A stretch of DNA of 39,172 nucleotides, from assembly GCA_025360455.1 (NCBI GenBank), contig JANYCF010000077.1, positions 1-39,172 on the forward strand. The letters are read 5' to 3'. The translations under genes were made by a program, and so were the position numbers. The DNA is from Opitutaceae bacterium (lineage in GTDB: Bacteria; Verrucomicrobiota; Verrucomicrobiia; Opitutales; Opitutaceae). Under the pieces are notes generated by a model, which saw nothing but the letters and a program-made list of their open reading frames with translations, was not told the origin of the DNA and made no database searches. Shown here in pieces: positions 27,019 through 35,814 of the stretch (its first letter is position 1; each line of letters starts with the position of its first letter).

Positions 27019-28713
27019 ATGCGTTATTTCCTGCCTTCATTCGCCCTGCTTGTTTTAACGCTGCGTGCCGCTGACCCCGCTCCTTTGCCGGCTCCGGAAT
27101 ATGATTGGCAATCCAAGGTGCTGCCAGCTGTACCGGCCCCGGCGGCAATTCGGGTTAACTCCATCGGCTTTTCGAGCGGGGCTACAAAAATGGCTACCGT
27201 TGTCGGTAAAGAACGTCCTTTCACGATCATCGATGTGGCGACGAACCGCGTGATATTGTCCGGCGTGAGTGGCCACAGCTTTGTTACGGCAGAGATCGAT
27301 ACGGGTGGCGAAATACTTTCGATGATCGACTTCAGCGCGGTGCACACTCCCGGGCGTTATGTGATCGAGGTGCCGGGCCTAGGGCGTTCGGCGTCATTCG
27401 CCATCGGAGATCGCGTGTGGAATGACTCTTTCCGAGTGGTGACCCGGGGCATGTATCTGTGGCGCTGCGGAGTGGCGGTTGATACCGTGGTTAACGGTCA
27501 GCCATATCATCATGATGCCTGTCATCTGGACGACGGCTTGCTCGATAAAGTAGGCGGTCCAGCCGGCACGAAGATTTCCAGTACCGGTGGCTGGCACGAT
27601 GCGGGTGACTATAACAAATATGTGGTGAATGCCGGTGTGACCGTGGGCCTCATGTTCAAGGCGTGGGAGCAATTCCGTCCGGCGCTCGAAACGCTCAAGC
27701 TCGACCTTCCCGAAAGCGGCAAAGGAATGCCGGATTTACTGGCAGAATTAAAATTTGAATTCGACTGGCTCTTCACGATGCAGGCGGAAGATGGCCGTGT
27801 GCACCACAAACTCTCGGCGGTGAATTTTAATTACTGGGGTCCGCCCGACAAGGATGTGAGCAAACGCTTTATCAGCCCGTGGGGTTCAGCGGCCACGGCG
27901 GATTTTGCGGCTATGATGGCGTTGGGGGCGCGTCATTTTCGCGAGTACAACGCCGCTTATGCTGATCGTTGTCTGCTCGCGGCTACGCGGGCCTGGGCCG
28001 TGCTCGCTGCCCATCCCGAGGATCACCCGGCCGATCTCTCGGCGTTTCATACGGGCACCTATGCGTGCCCGGATCCGGTGCACCGCTTGTGGGCGGCGGC
28101 GGAACTTTGGGAAACCACCGGTGATGCCGTCTACAAAACTGATTTTGAACAGAGGGCGCAGAAAGTGGAGTTTAGTCCCATGGGGCCGGACTGGGGTGAT
28201 TTGCACGATATCGCTTTGGGCACGTATCTGCTCAGTAAACGTACGGGCCGTGACGCCGCGTTGCTGGCCCATCTGAAGACTAATTTAATCGCACGAGCTG
28301 ACACCATTGTGCAAACCGCCCGGCATAATGCCCATGCCCGGCCGCTCGGCGATATCGCTCGATCATTTTTTTGGGGCTGCAATGGCACCGTCGCCGGACA
28401 AACCTATCTCCTTCATATTGCCGATCATGTTTCGCCCAATCCGGCATACCGGAGCACGGGGGCGGATGCGCTCGGTTATCTTTTCGGGCGGAATTATCAC
28501 GGTCGCTCCTATGTGAGCGGGCTGGGCTTTCAACCGCCCGAGCACACGCATGATCGCCGCGGCACGCCGCAATTACCCGGCTACTTGGTGGGCGGGCCTT
28601 TTCCGGGCGCCCGGTATTGGTACGACCAGTGGAAGGATCCCTCGCGCAATGAAATCGCGATCAACTGGAACGGTTCGCTTATCTATGCGTTGGCGGCGTT
28701 TGTTGAGCCGTAG
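27019..28713 (+). CDS. GH9 family glycoside hydrolase with N-terminal Ig-like domain
   Basis: The 564-residue protein has a short signal peptide (MRYFLPSFALLVLTLRA). An Ig-like domain of the CelD N-terminal type covers about residues 42-130 (IRVNSIGF, TPGRYVIEV). The (alpha/alpha)6 catalytic domain follows. The GH9 base motif GGWHDAGDYNKYV supplies D194 and D197, and the late motif NEIAINWNGSLIYALA gives the acid E545. A His-containing PPEHTHDRR and FGRNYHGRSYVSGLG are also typical. GH9 enzymes are mostly inverting endo-beta-1,4-glucanases, but this Ig-GH9 group also includes exo-glucosaminidases and other activities. It acts in the periplasm or outside. It is a single gene followed by a strong terminator. 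Confidence 0.93.
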   Translation: MRYFLPSFALLVLTLRAADPAPLPAPEYDWQSKVLPAVPAPAAIRVNSIGFSSGATKMATVVGKERPFTIIDVATNRVILSGVSGHSFVTAEIDTGGEILSMIDFSAVHTPGRYVIEVPGLGRSASFAIGDRVWNDSFRVVTRGMYLWRCGVAVDTVVNGQPYHHDACHLDDGLLDKVGGPAGTKISSTGGWHDAGDYNKYVVNAGVTVGLMFKAWEQFRPALETLKLDLPESGKGMPDLLAELKFEFDWLFTMQAEDGRVHHKLSAVNFNYWGPPDKDVSKRFISPWGSAATADFAAMMALGARHFREYNAAYADRCLLAATRAWAVLAAHPEDHPADLSAFHTGTYACPDPVHRLWAAAELWETTGDAVYKTDFEQRAQKVEFSPMGPDWGDLHDIALGTYLLSKRTGRDAALLAHLKTNLIARADTIVQTARHNAHARPLGDIARSFFWGCNGTVAGQTYLLHIADHVSPNPAYRSTGADALGYLFGRNYHGRSYVSGLGFQPPEHTHDRRGTPQLPGYLVGGPFPGARYWYDQWKDPSRNEIAINWNGSLIYALAAFVEP

Positions 28714-28786
28714 AAAATAGCGGATCCGTCGATCATTCTTTCACCCACGTATCCTTGAGCGATCGATAGTTGGGGTCTAGACGCAG

Positions 28787-28815
28787 AAAAGCCGCTCACC
28801 CCTGAGCGGCTTTCT
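28787..28815. terminator. Rho-independent terminator after GH9 gene
   Basis: The stem GCCGCTCA (28791-28798) / TGAGCGGC (28803-28810) has a 4-base loop, with A-run before and TTTCT after, so it could work in either direction. It lies about 75 bp after the GH9 stop. Confidence 0.85.
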
Positions 28816-29329
28816 ACCCTAACTAACACCAAATAAACAAATGAAGTATATAACGTAAGACGCATGAGCTGCGAAAACGTTCAAAGTACGTTCAGATTTT
28901 TAGATTACATTTTTTGTTATTTTTGGGCTGGTTGAGCCGGCACTTCGTAAATGAGTCTCGCTCCGAAACATCCATGAGAGGTGGACAGGGTAGAGTGAGC
29001 GGTTTGATCGTGGCTTTATTTGGATTTCCACCGGAGTCAGCGGGTCGTCAACTGACCGCTCATGCTCGAAATCGTGGTCTGCTCAAAGGCCTGAAGGGTC
29101 GGGGCAGGCGTTTTTTCCGGCGTCTTCATGAACCCAGGCAGGTGATGCGAGTGCGCTGGGTTCCGCGCATTAAACCAATTAACCGAATAATCATTTCGTT
29201 TCATAATCCTGCACATTCTTCAGTAACATATCTCAATTGTTTGGCTTCTGATAAATTGCATTTTCTATAGGTTCATTCTCACTGCCATTTTGCTTCGGCT
29301 TTGTCTGTTTAACCAGGCTTCCCCTTTCC
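28816..29329. other. Long leader region before the oxidoreductase cluster
   Basis: This 514-bp stretch has lower GC than its surroundings. A frame at 28914-29270 (118 codons) lacks protein-like composition and I do not count it as a gene. An inverted repeat of 8 bp, TGAGCGGT (28996-29003) and ACCGCTCA (29055-29062), could form a hairpin. The promoter of the next gene must lie here, but I could not place it. Confidence 0.45.
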
Positions 29330-30694
29330 ATGAATAACCCCGCCCAGAACCCCGTCTCCCGTCGCCGCTTTCTGCAAACGGCTTCTCTCGCCGCTCTTGC
29401 CGCTGGCATGTTGCCTCGGAGTCTTGCCACAGAGGCGAGCGCCACGCCGCCCCTTTTCAAAAATCTCGTGACCGATGGACGCAAACTGCGCATCGCCTGT
29501 GTCGGCATCGGTGGCAAAGGCTACAGCGACACCATGGCCTGCCTCGGCGAGGATATCGTCGCGCTGTGCGACGTCGATTTCGTCACCGGCCAACGCTCTT
29601 TCACTGAGCTGCCACTCGCGGCCCGTTATCAGGACTATCGGCAGATGTTGACGGAGATGGGCGATCGCATCGACGCCGTCACCGTGACGACGCCCGATCA
29701 CATGCATTTTCCCATCGCACTTATGGCGATTGAAATGGGTAAACACGTCTACGTGCAAAAACCGCTGACGCACACGATCGAGGAAGCGCGCATGCTCAAA
29801 GCGGCGGCGTTGAAACACGGTGTCGTCACACAGATGGGTAATCAGGGTCACGCCAACGAAGGCACGCGTCTCACCAAGGAATGGATTGATGCCGGCGTGC
29901 TCGGCACCGTGCGAGAAGTTCACCTTTGGACCAACCGTCCCGTTTGGCCGCAGGGTTTGGCGGCCCGGCCGGAAACCCAACCCGTGCCTGCGACGGTGGA
30001 TTGGAATCTCTGGCAAGGCGTCGCTCCGGAAAACAGCTACAGCAGCAAGGTCATGCCCTTCAATTGGCGCGGCTACTGGGACTACGGCTGCGGTGCGCTG
30101 GGCGACATGGGTTGCCACATTATGGACGCCGCTTTCTGGACGCTCGATCTTCGTGGTAATTGCACCGTGAGTGCAGAGAGTATCGACAACAGCGACATCA
30201 GCTGTCCCAAATCGTCCGTCGTCACGTACCATTTTCCTCAGCGGGGCAATCGCGCTCCGGTCAAAGTGGTCTGGTATGATGGTGGCAACAAACCCGCCGT
30301 GCCGAAGGAACTCGGACCTGATGTGAAACTGCCCGGCGGCGGCTCGATTATTTATGGCGATAAGGGCGTGTTGATTGACTACGACGATTACAACGCCGCC
30401 CCGCGCTTGATCCCCGAGGAGCGCATGAAAGCCTTCACCGATCGGCCCAAGCGCTCGATTCCCCGTGTGCCGAAATCCAATCCGCACCTTGAGTGGATCG
30501 CGGCTTGCAAAGGCCTGGGCCCGGCTCCCGGCTCCAATTTCATCGACCACTCGGTCGATCTCACGGAGTTCGTTCTGCTCGGCAACGTCGCCATTCGCGC
30601 CGGCAAACCCATCGAGTGGGATTCGGCCAACCTGACCTGCACCAACCTGCCCGAAGCCAATCGCTTCGTCCGCAAAACCTACCGCGTTTATTAA
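29330..30694 (+). CDS. Tat-exported Gfo/Idh/MocA oxidoreductase
   Basis: The 454-residue protein opens with a twin-arginine signal (SRRRFLQTASLAALAAGM), so it folds with its cofactor before export. The Rossmann domain starts at about 53 with RIACVGIGGKGYSD (dinucleotide loop). The EKP-like motif appears as VYVQKPLTHT with K144, the usual catalytic lysine in a variant EKP (QKP). The C-terminal alpha/beta domain contains WDYGCGALGDMGCHIMDAAF. Members use NAD(P) to oxidise or reduce sugar hydroxyls. Exported ones with tightly held cofactor act on sugars outside the cytoplasm. It begins a run of same-strand genes with DUF1080 and a second Gfo/Idh/MocA, which suggests oxidation of a glycoside at C3. 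Confidence 0.94.
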   Translation: MNNPAQNPVSRRRFLQTASLAALAAGMLPRSLATEASATPPLFKNLVTDGRKLRIACVGIGGKGYSDTMACLGEDIVALCDVDFVTGQRSFTELPLAARYQDYRQMLTEMGDRIDAVTVTTPDHMHFPIALMAIEMGKHVYVQKPLTHTIEEARMLKAAALKHGVVTQMGNQGHANEGTRLTKEWIDAGVLGTVREVHLWTNRPVWPQGLAARPETQPVPATVDWNLWQGVAPENSYSSKVMPFNWRGYWDYGCGALGDMGCHIMDAAFWTLDLRGNCTVSAESIDNSDISCPKSSVVTYHFPQRGNRAPVKVVWYDGGNKPAVPKELGPDVKLPGGGSIIYGDKGVLIDYDDYNAAPRLIPEERMKAFTDRPKRSIPRVPKSNPHLEWIAACKGLGPAPGSNFIDHSVDLTEFVLLGNVAIRAGKPIEWDSANLTCTNLPEANRFVRKTYRVY

Positions 30695-30718
30695 TCCCGA
30701 CCCTGCACGATCACTCCC

Positions 30719-31462
30719 ATGAAACGTATATTCTCCCTCTTTCTCGTCTCGGTCGGTTGCTTGCTCGCCAACGCCGATACACCCGCAGCCAAATCAGTTC
30801 AAGCGCCCGCTCCCGGCTTTAGCAACGATGTCCATGCCGTCTTCGTGCCCGGTCGCGGCAAGGACTCCGCCCGCTGGCCCGCGCCGCAACCGCTCTTCGC
30901 CCGCGATCTCAGCAATGCCGATATGCAACCCGGCGCCTGGGCCTTCAACGCCGCCGGCGTGCTCGCCCCCACTCGCGCGACCGGCGCCAAAGCCAATGGC
31001 GATGTCTGGACCAAGGAAACCTACGGCGATTTCGCCGTCTCCCTGGAATTCCGCACCTCGGAAAAATCCAACAGCGGGGTCTTCATCCGCGCCACCGACA
31101 TCGTCGATTGGCTCCAGAACTCCATCGAGATTCAAATTCTCCAAGGGGATGAAGACAAACCCGTCCACTTGGTCGGCGCGATTTTCGATGTCGCCGCGCC
31201 CGCTCGACAGGTTCCGATCACGCCCGGTGAATGGTATCGTTACGTCATTACCGCGAAGGGCAGCACGATCACGGTTGTGCTCAACGGCGAGGAAGTAAAC
31301 AAGGTGGATCTCGAACTGTGGAAAGATGCCGGGAAAAATCCTGACGGCACGGCGAATAAATTCACGAAGGCCTACAAAGACATGGCTCGGGCCGGCCGCG
31401 TCGGCCTCCAAGATCACGGCACCCCCATCGAGTTCCGCAATCTCTTCATCGAGCGCCTCTAA
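30719..31462 (+). CDS. Secreted DUF1080 / 3-keto-disaccharide hydrolase domain protein
   Basis: The 247-residue product has a signal peptide (MKRIFSLFLVSVGCLLANAD). The rest is a single concanavalin-like beta-sandwich of the DUF1080 family: WTKETYGDFAVSLEFRTSEK, NSGVFIRATD, NSIEIQIL, PGEWYRYVITAKGSTITVVL, GRVGLQDHG and IEFRNLFIERL are the hallmark strands. DUF1080 proteins are annotated as 3-keto-disaccharide hydrolases, and some are now known to cleave 3-keto-glycosides by elimination. It starts 24 bp after the oxidoreductase, so the two probably act in sequence on the same glycoside: oxidise at C3, then split. Confidence 0.93.
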   Translation: MKRIFSLFLVSVGCLLANADTPAAKSVQAPAPGFSNDVHAVFVPGRGKDSARWPAPQPLFARDLSNADMQPGAWAFNAAGVLAPTRATGAKANGDVWTKETYGDFAVSLEFRTSEKSNSGVFIRATDIVDWLQNSIEIQILQGDEDKPVHLVGAIFDVAAPARQVPITPGEWYRYVITAKGSTITVVLNGEEVNKVDLELWKDAGKNPDGTANKFTKAYKDMARAGRVGLQDHGTPIEFRNLFIERL

Positions 31463-31504
31463 TTTGTTGGCCCGCACTTCCGTGAACCTTCCCGTATAAT
31501 TTCC

Positions 31505-32056
31505 ATGTCTAATCCGATTCCAACCCCAGATTCCAACGGTCAACCGAGCTGCAAGGGCGAGGGCCTCTCCGCTTCCTGCGCATTTATTCTGCTCCGGCTC
31601 TGGCTGGCCATGCGCGCTATCGCCACCGGTTTGGAAAAATTCGCCGGCAAAGTTTCCGAGCAGAAACCGCTCCTCGATGAATTCGGCCAGCCCGATATCA
31701 ACGGCACCATGGTCGCCGTCGAGCACAAGGTTTACGCGCTGAAATATTATCAAGGCATTCCCGCCGCGCTCCAATCCAAGTTTGCGGCCGAGCCGTTGCT
31801 GCCCGATTTTTTGCTAAAGCCCTATGCCGCCACTCTCGGCTACGTGCTCATCATCGCCGGCGTGATGCTTCTGCTCGGGATCGCCACCCGCGTCTCGCTG
31901 GTCATCCACGGTCTGATTTATCTCAGCCTGACTTTCGGGCTGATTTTGATCAACGAAAGCGGCGGCGTTGCCTGGCTCGCCATCCATATGTTGCTCGTCG
32001 TGGCGGCGCTGCTCCTCGCCAAGCACAACCGTTGTCGGCTGATCAAGCGCTGGTAG
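31505..32056 (+). CDS. DoxX-like membrane protein
   Basis: The 183-residue protein has about four hydrophobic helices: near 23-40 (AFILLRLWLAMRAIATG), 107-127 (YAATLGYVLIIAGVMLLLG), 128-150 and 155-172. A conserved-looking GLEKFAGK follows the first helix. This layout matches DoxX/DoxD-type quinol-linked membrane proteins. It lies 42 bp after the DUF1080 gene in the same direction. It might pass electrons from the exported oxidoreductases to the quinone pool, but this is a guess from position. The N terminus is polar and has no signal peptide. Confidence 0.75.
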   Translation: MSNPIPTPDSNGQPSCKGEGLSASCAFILLRLWLAMRAIATGLEKFAGKVSEQKPLLDEFGQPDINGTMVAVEHKVYALKYYQGIPAALQSKFAAEPLLPDFLLKPYAATLGYVLIIAGVMLLLGIATRVSLVIHGLIYLSLTFGLILINESGGVAWLAIHMLLVVAALLLAKHNRCRLIKRW

Positions 32057-32095
32057 AATCTCTTCTCGCTGCCATCTATGATATTTCTTCCTTGT

Positions 32096-32172
32096 GTAGG
32101 AGCCTGCTTGCAGGCGACTCGGAACACCCGCTGACCATTCGAATATTTAGTCGCCTGTAAACAGGCTCCTAC
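32096..32172. repeat. Long palindrome, type 1, second copy
   Basis: GTAGGAGCCTG...GGCGACT at the left and AGTCGCCTGTAAACAGGC then TCCTAC at the right match the arms of 2197-2293. The left arm carries GCTTGC where the other has GTTTAC, and its inner fold is kept (GCCTGC...GCAGGC). It separates the DoxX gene from the second oxidoreductase gene. Confidence 0.92.
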
Positions 32173-32211
32173 CTTCCAAACCAACACGTCTTCCTCCTCT
32201 GCCTTTCGCAC

Positions 32212-33558
32212 ATGCTTCCTTCAAAAATTCCATCCTCGGCCTCGGACGTTAACCGGCGCGACTTCGTGAAAGCCGGCCTGCTGGTGGGCGGCGGCATTTT
32301 GCTCGGCGCTCCGGCCATCTTGCGCGCGCAAACTCCACCCGCTGACGCGCTCCAAATCGCCCTTGTGGGCGTCGGTTCGCAGGGCCGCATTTTGCTCGAC
32401 GCCATGCTCGGTTTACCCGGCTTAAATTTTCGCGCCGTCTGCGACATCTGGCCCTTCAGCCGCACGTACGGCCAAAACCGGCTCGCCAAGTCCGGTTTCA
32501 AGGTCGAGGCCTACGCCGATATCGAGGACATGCTCGCCAAGGAAAAAGGCCTCGATGCCGTCATCATCGCCACGCCCGATTTCTGGCACGCCCCTCATAC
32601 TAATCTCTGTTTGAAGGCGGGCCTCCATGTTTATTGCGAGAAGATGATGTCGAATACCATCGAGGGCGCCCGCTCAATGGTCCACGCCATGCGCGAATCC
32701 GGCAAGCTCTGCCAGATCGGCCATCAACGCCGCAGCAATCCGCGTTACCTCCACGCGCTCGATAATATCATTAAGAAAGCCCGCTTGCCCGGCCGCCTCA
32801 CCAATGCGAATGCGCAGTGGAACCGCGCCGTCACGCCCGATTCCGGCTGGCCGAAAAATGCCGTGCTGCCCGACGACGTGCTGAAGAAATATGGCTTCAA
32901 GGACATGCATCAATTCCGCAACTGGCGCTGGTTCCGCGATCTTTCCGGCGGTCCCATCTCCGATCTCGGCGCGCATCAGATCGATATCTTCAATTGGTTT
33001 TTCCAGTCGAATCCCACCAGTGTCATGGCTTCCGGCGGTACGGATTACTACAAAGGCCGCGAGTGGTACGATAACGTGATGGCGATCTTCGAATACGCCA
33101 CGCCCGAGGGCAATGTCCGCGCGTTCTACCAAGTGCTCACGACCACGAGTGCCGGCGGCGGTTACTTCGAGCAGTTCATGGGCGACGAAGGCTCGGTCAA
33201 AATTTCCGAGAATCCGTCCCTCACCAAAGTCTATCGCGAAGACCGCGCGCCCGATTGGGAAAAGTGGGTCGATCTCAGCTACATCAAGAAAAGCGCCGCT
33301 GCCGCCGCCCCTCCGGTCGCCGGAAAAGTCGACGTCCGCGAGACGGCTCCGCTCGTCGCTTACGAAATCCCCGTCGTCCTCGACAAACCGCTCCATCAGC
33401 CCCACCTCGAAAATTTCTTTTTGGCCATCCGTGGCCAGGCGAAACTCAACTGCGATGCCGCCCACGCTTTCACGAGCGAAGCCGCGATTTTTCAGGTCAA
33501 TCCGGCCGTCGCTTCCCGCTCCACTTACGACTACAAACCCGCCGACTTTATCGCCTGA
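32212..33558 (+). CDS. Tat-exported Gfo/Idh/MocA oxidoreductase, second copy in cluster
   Basis: The 448-residue protein has a Tat signal (NRRDFVKAGLLVGGGILL, cut near RAQ). The Rossmann start is IALVGVGSQGRI (about 49-60). The EKP-like motif is YCEKMMSN with K144 and Glu143 kept. The C-terminal domain includes GGPISDLGAHQIDIFNWFF, where His is a typical active-site residue. It is only distantly similar to the oxidoreductase at 29330, so the pair is not a recent duplication and may handle different steps (for example oxidation and reduction). The discoidin-domain gene follows after 10 bp. Confidence 0.94.
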   Translation: MLPSKIPSSASDVNRRDFVKAGLLVGGGILLGAPAILRAQTPPADALQIALVGVGSQGRILLDAMLGLPGLNFRAVCDIWPFSRTYGQNRLAKSGFKVEAYADIEDMLAKEKGLDAVIIATPDFWHAPHTNLCLKAGLHVYCEKMMSNTIEGARSMVHAMRESGKLCQIGHQRRSNPRYLHALDNIIKKARLPGRLTNANAQWNRAVTPDSGWPKNAVLPDDVLKKYGFKDMHQFRNWRWFRDLSGGPISDLGAHQIDIFNWFFQSNPTSVMASGGTDYYKGREWYDNVMAIFEYATPEGNVRAFYQVLTTTSAGGGYFEQFMGDEGSVKISENPSLTKVYREDRAPDWEKWVDLSYIKKSAAAAAPPVAGKVDVRETAPLVAYEIPVVLDKPLHQPHLENFFLAIRGQAKLNCDAAHAFTSEAAIFQVNPAVASRSTYDYKPADFIA

Positions 33559-33568
33559 CCTCTCCGTT

Positions 33569-34225
33569 ATGAAAAAACTTTTGCTCCTCACCTCGCTTAC
33601 GTTCGCCGCTCTCACCGCTCGCGCGGAAGAAGCGCTCACTCCGCTCAAAATTGAGTTTCCTCCGCCCATGCTCACCGGCACGCCGGTTCCGGCCAAGCTG
33701 GCCAATCTGGAAGCACCCAACGTCAAGCCGCCCCAGATACTTGTCCCCGCTGGTGTGACCAATCTGGCCAAAGGGAAAAAAGTCACCTCCTCTGATCCTG
33801 CGCCGGTCATCGGTGATCTCTCTCTCATCACCGACGGCGACAAGGAGTCCGAAGAAGGTTACTTCGTGGAACTCGATCGCGGTCTGCAATGGGTTCAAAT
33901 TGATCTGGGTGCGTCGGCCGAACTCTACGCCATCGCCGTCTGGCATTTCCATTCCCAAGCTCGCGCCTACATGCAGATGATCGTGCAAGTCTCCGATGAT
34001 CCCGAATTCAAGAAAGACGTGCACACGCTGTTTAACAACGATGAGAAAAACGCCGCTGGCTTCGGTGTCGGTGCTTCACCGGCCTACCTCGAGAAAAACA
34101 CCGGCCGCGTGATCCCGGCGAACAAAGCCGTCGCCCGCTACGTCCGTCTTTATAGTGCAGGCAACACCGCCAACGAGCTCAACCACTACATCGAAGTCGA
34201 AGTCTTTGGCCGACTCCGCCCATAG
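33569..34225 (+). CDS. Secreted discoidin (F5/8 type C) domain protein
   Basis: From the ATG at 33569 the product has 218 residues with a signal peptide (MKKLLLLTSLTFAALTARA). The frame is open upstream, but that is shadow of the oxidoreductase gene. A galactose-binding-like discoidin domain spans about 65-216: NLAKGKKVTSSDPAPVIG, LITDGDKES, VQIDLGASAELYAIAVWHFH, ARYVRLYSAGN and HYIEVEVFG. Such domains bind sugars or surfaces. It lies 10 bp after the oxidoreductase and so is probably co-transcribed. Its role may be to hold substrate near the exported enzymes. Confidence 0.9.
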   Translation: MKKLLLLTSLTFAALTARAEEALTPLKIEFPPPMLTGTPVPAKLANLEAPNVKPPQILVPAGVTNLAKGKKVTSSDPAPVIGDLSLITDGDKESEEGYFVELDRGLQWVQIDLGASAELYAIAVWHFHSQARAYMQMIVQVSDDPEFKKDVHTLFNNDEKNAAGFGVGASPAYLEKNTGRVIPANKAVARYVRLYSAGNTANELNHYIEVEVFGRLRP

Positions 34226-35801
34226 TCGCCGACTTTTTCTGGTCGCCGCCGCGTTTCTGCTCCTCGGCGCGGCGTTTTTGCGCTGGTCGCAGATCGAGCG
34301 CCGGCCCTTTCACGCCGACGAAGCCGTCCAAGCTTATCAAACTTGGCAGCTGTTGCGCGGTGAAGGTTACACTTACGATCCTGCCGATAAACATGGGCCG
34401 TTCTTGTATTATGTCGCGGCCGGTCTCACGAAAATCACCGGTGGTTCTTCCGCCACGCTCAATGAAACGCACCTTCGCTCAATCACGATGCTCGCCGGAC
34501 TCGGCACGATCGCTCTGCTCCTCGGCGCGGCGGCCCGACTTGGCGGTGGTGTGGTATTGATCGGAGCTGCGCTGCTTGCCGTCGCCCCGCTGGCGATCAT
34601 CTACGACACTTATTTTATCCAAGAAGCATGGTTTTGTTTTTTCACCTGGGCCTTGTTTTTCGCGGCGTTGCGATGGTGCGGGAATGGTCATGGGGTAGGG
34701 ACGGACCGCTGGGCCGTCCGCGAATGTCATGCCGGCGCGCCCAGCAGTCGCGCCCTACCCACGAGCTCACGAAACCCAAGTCTTCTTGGATCTATTCTCA
34801 TTGGCGCACTCGCCGGTCTCATGCAGGCCACGAAAGAAACTTCCGTCATTCATTTCGCCGCGTTAGGCGTGGCGTGGCTCGCCACGCGGTTCTTTGTCAT
34901 AGGTGGAACTCGGCCTCTGGACGGGTTTCTTGAACACACGCCCGGGAAAACCCGTCCGGAGGCCGGGTTCCACCTCAATGCAATTCATCACGTCCTCACC
35001 GCCCTCGTCACTGCCGCCTTCGTCTACGTTCTCTTCTACTCGGCTTTTTTCACGCACTGGATCGGGGTGATTGATGGCGTGTGCACCTATTTCACCTACG
35101 CCGCTCGCGCCGCCGGCAGCGCACACGATCAACCGTGGTACTACTATTTTGCAATGCTCTGGCCTCATTCTCTCGCCGGGGTACACTGGGGCGAGCCGCT
35201 GTTACTTCTCGCAGCCTTGGTCGGAATAATCTGTGCCTTCACGCCATGTGCCCACTCCTCCCATCGTGCGCTCGCGGTTTTCACGCTCACGCTGTTGGTG
35301 CTCTACAGCCTCATTCCGTACAAGACTCCTTGGCTGCTGCTCACGCCCTACGTCGGTCTGACTTTGCTCGCCGGACTCGGAGTCACTCGGTTGGCGAATG
35401 GGTTGCCCGGCCAACTTGCGCGCTTCGCCCCGGCAGGGTTCGCTCTCGTGCTCGTCGTGGCCTGTCTCTGGCAAAATTTCCCGGCGCTTGGCCGCTACGC
35501 CAACGACGACCGCAATTCGTATGTTTATCAACCCACGTCCGCTGATCTTCTTCGACTCGTCAGCGTGATTGCTGCACTGTCGGCCCATCAAAAAATTGCC
35601 ATTATCAGTCCCGACCATGCGTGGCCGTTGCCATGGTATTTACGCAACCGGGCGCTGGTCGGGTATTTTTTTACGCCGCCCGCAGATCTTTCTGCCTACG
35701 ATCTGGTGCTCTACGACTCCCGGCTGGATGTGCCGCTCCCGGACTCAGTCACCGCTTTCGGTCTCCGACCGAATGTGATTCTTTGGAGCACTTCACGATG
35801 A
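34206..35801 (+). CDS. Agl23-like GT-C membrane glycosyltransferase, with palindromes inside the gene
   Basis: A TTG at 34206 gives 531 residues and overlaps the discoidin gene by 20 bp. The frame extends back to a GTG at 34155, but the product would then start deep inside the upstream gene. Helix 1 is RRLFLVAAAFLLLGAAFLRW. It is followed by HADEAVQAYQTWQLL (acidic GT-C motif, D38-E39) and DPADKHGPFLYYVAAG, which match the 'flippase activity-associated protein Agl23' family (a PMT/GT39-like group). About ten more helices follow. Such enzymes transfer sugars from a lipid carrier outside the membrane. Residues about 163-185 and 232-257 are encoded by two palindromes and read as low-complexity loops. 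The acceptor is unknown. Confidence 0.82.
   Translation: MADSAHSRRLFLVAAAFLLLGAAFLRWSQIERRPFHADEAVQAYQTWQLLRGEGYTYDPADKHGPFLYYVAAGLTKITGGSSATLNETHLRSITMLAGLGTIALLLGAAARLGGGVVLIGAALLAVAPLAIIYDTYFIQEAWFCFFTWALFFAALRWCGNGHGVGTDRWAVRECHAGAPSSRALPTSSRNPSLLGSILIGALAGLMQATKETSVIHFAALGVAWLATRFFVIGGTRPLDGFLEHTPGKTRPEAGFHLNAIHHVLTALVTAAFVYVLFYSAFFTHWIGVIDGVCTYFTYAARAAGSAHDQPWYYYFAMLWPHSLAGVHWGEPLLLLAALVGIICAFTPCAHSSHRALAVFTLTLLVLYSLIPYKTPWLLLTPYVGLTLLAGLGVTRLANGLPGQLARFAPAGFALVLVVACLWQNFPALGRYANDDRNSYVYQPTSADLLRLVSVIAALSAHQKIAIISPDHAWPLPWYLRNRALVGYFFTPPADLSAYDLVLYDSRLDVPLPDSVTAFGLRPNVILWSTSR
34693..34760. repeat. Palindromic element inside the Agl23-like gene (GGGTAGGG type)
   Basis: The 27-bp arms 34693-34719 and 34734-34760 share GGGTAGGG and GCTGGGC and pair at 20 of 27 positions. 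The positions that differ are compensated within each arm: the left folds GGACGG/CCGTCC, the right GGCGCG/CGCGCC. A relative lies in intergenic DNA at 38924. Here it is translated in frame. Confidence 0.88.
34901..34975. repeat. Palindromic element inside the Agl23-like gene (AGGTGGAACYCGGCC type)
   Basis: The 28-bp arms 34901-34928 and 34948-34975 pair at 26 of 28 positions, both mismatches leaving G:U pairs. The span is 75 bp, exactly 25 codons, so it can be an in-frame insertion. A further 7-bp hairpin (GCGTGGC/GCCACGC, 34872-34887) lies just upstream. Confidence 0.88.
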
Positions 35802-35814
35802 CGACTTCACTCAT

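Noticed and set aside
28914-29270. Plus-strand open frame of 118 codons before the oxidoreductase cluster
   Set aside because: Composition is Arg-rich with no domain, signal or start context; more likely leader DNA.
33113-33568. Upstream extension of the discoidin gene frame
   Set aside because: This part overlaps the second oxidoreductase gene in another frame and reads as Ser/Arg/Pro-rich shadow. The true start at 33569 has a clean signal peptide.
32674-33843. Minus-strand open frame of 389 codons across the oxidoreductase and discoidin genes
   Set aside because: It spans two solid plus-strand genes and has no domain or signal of its own.
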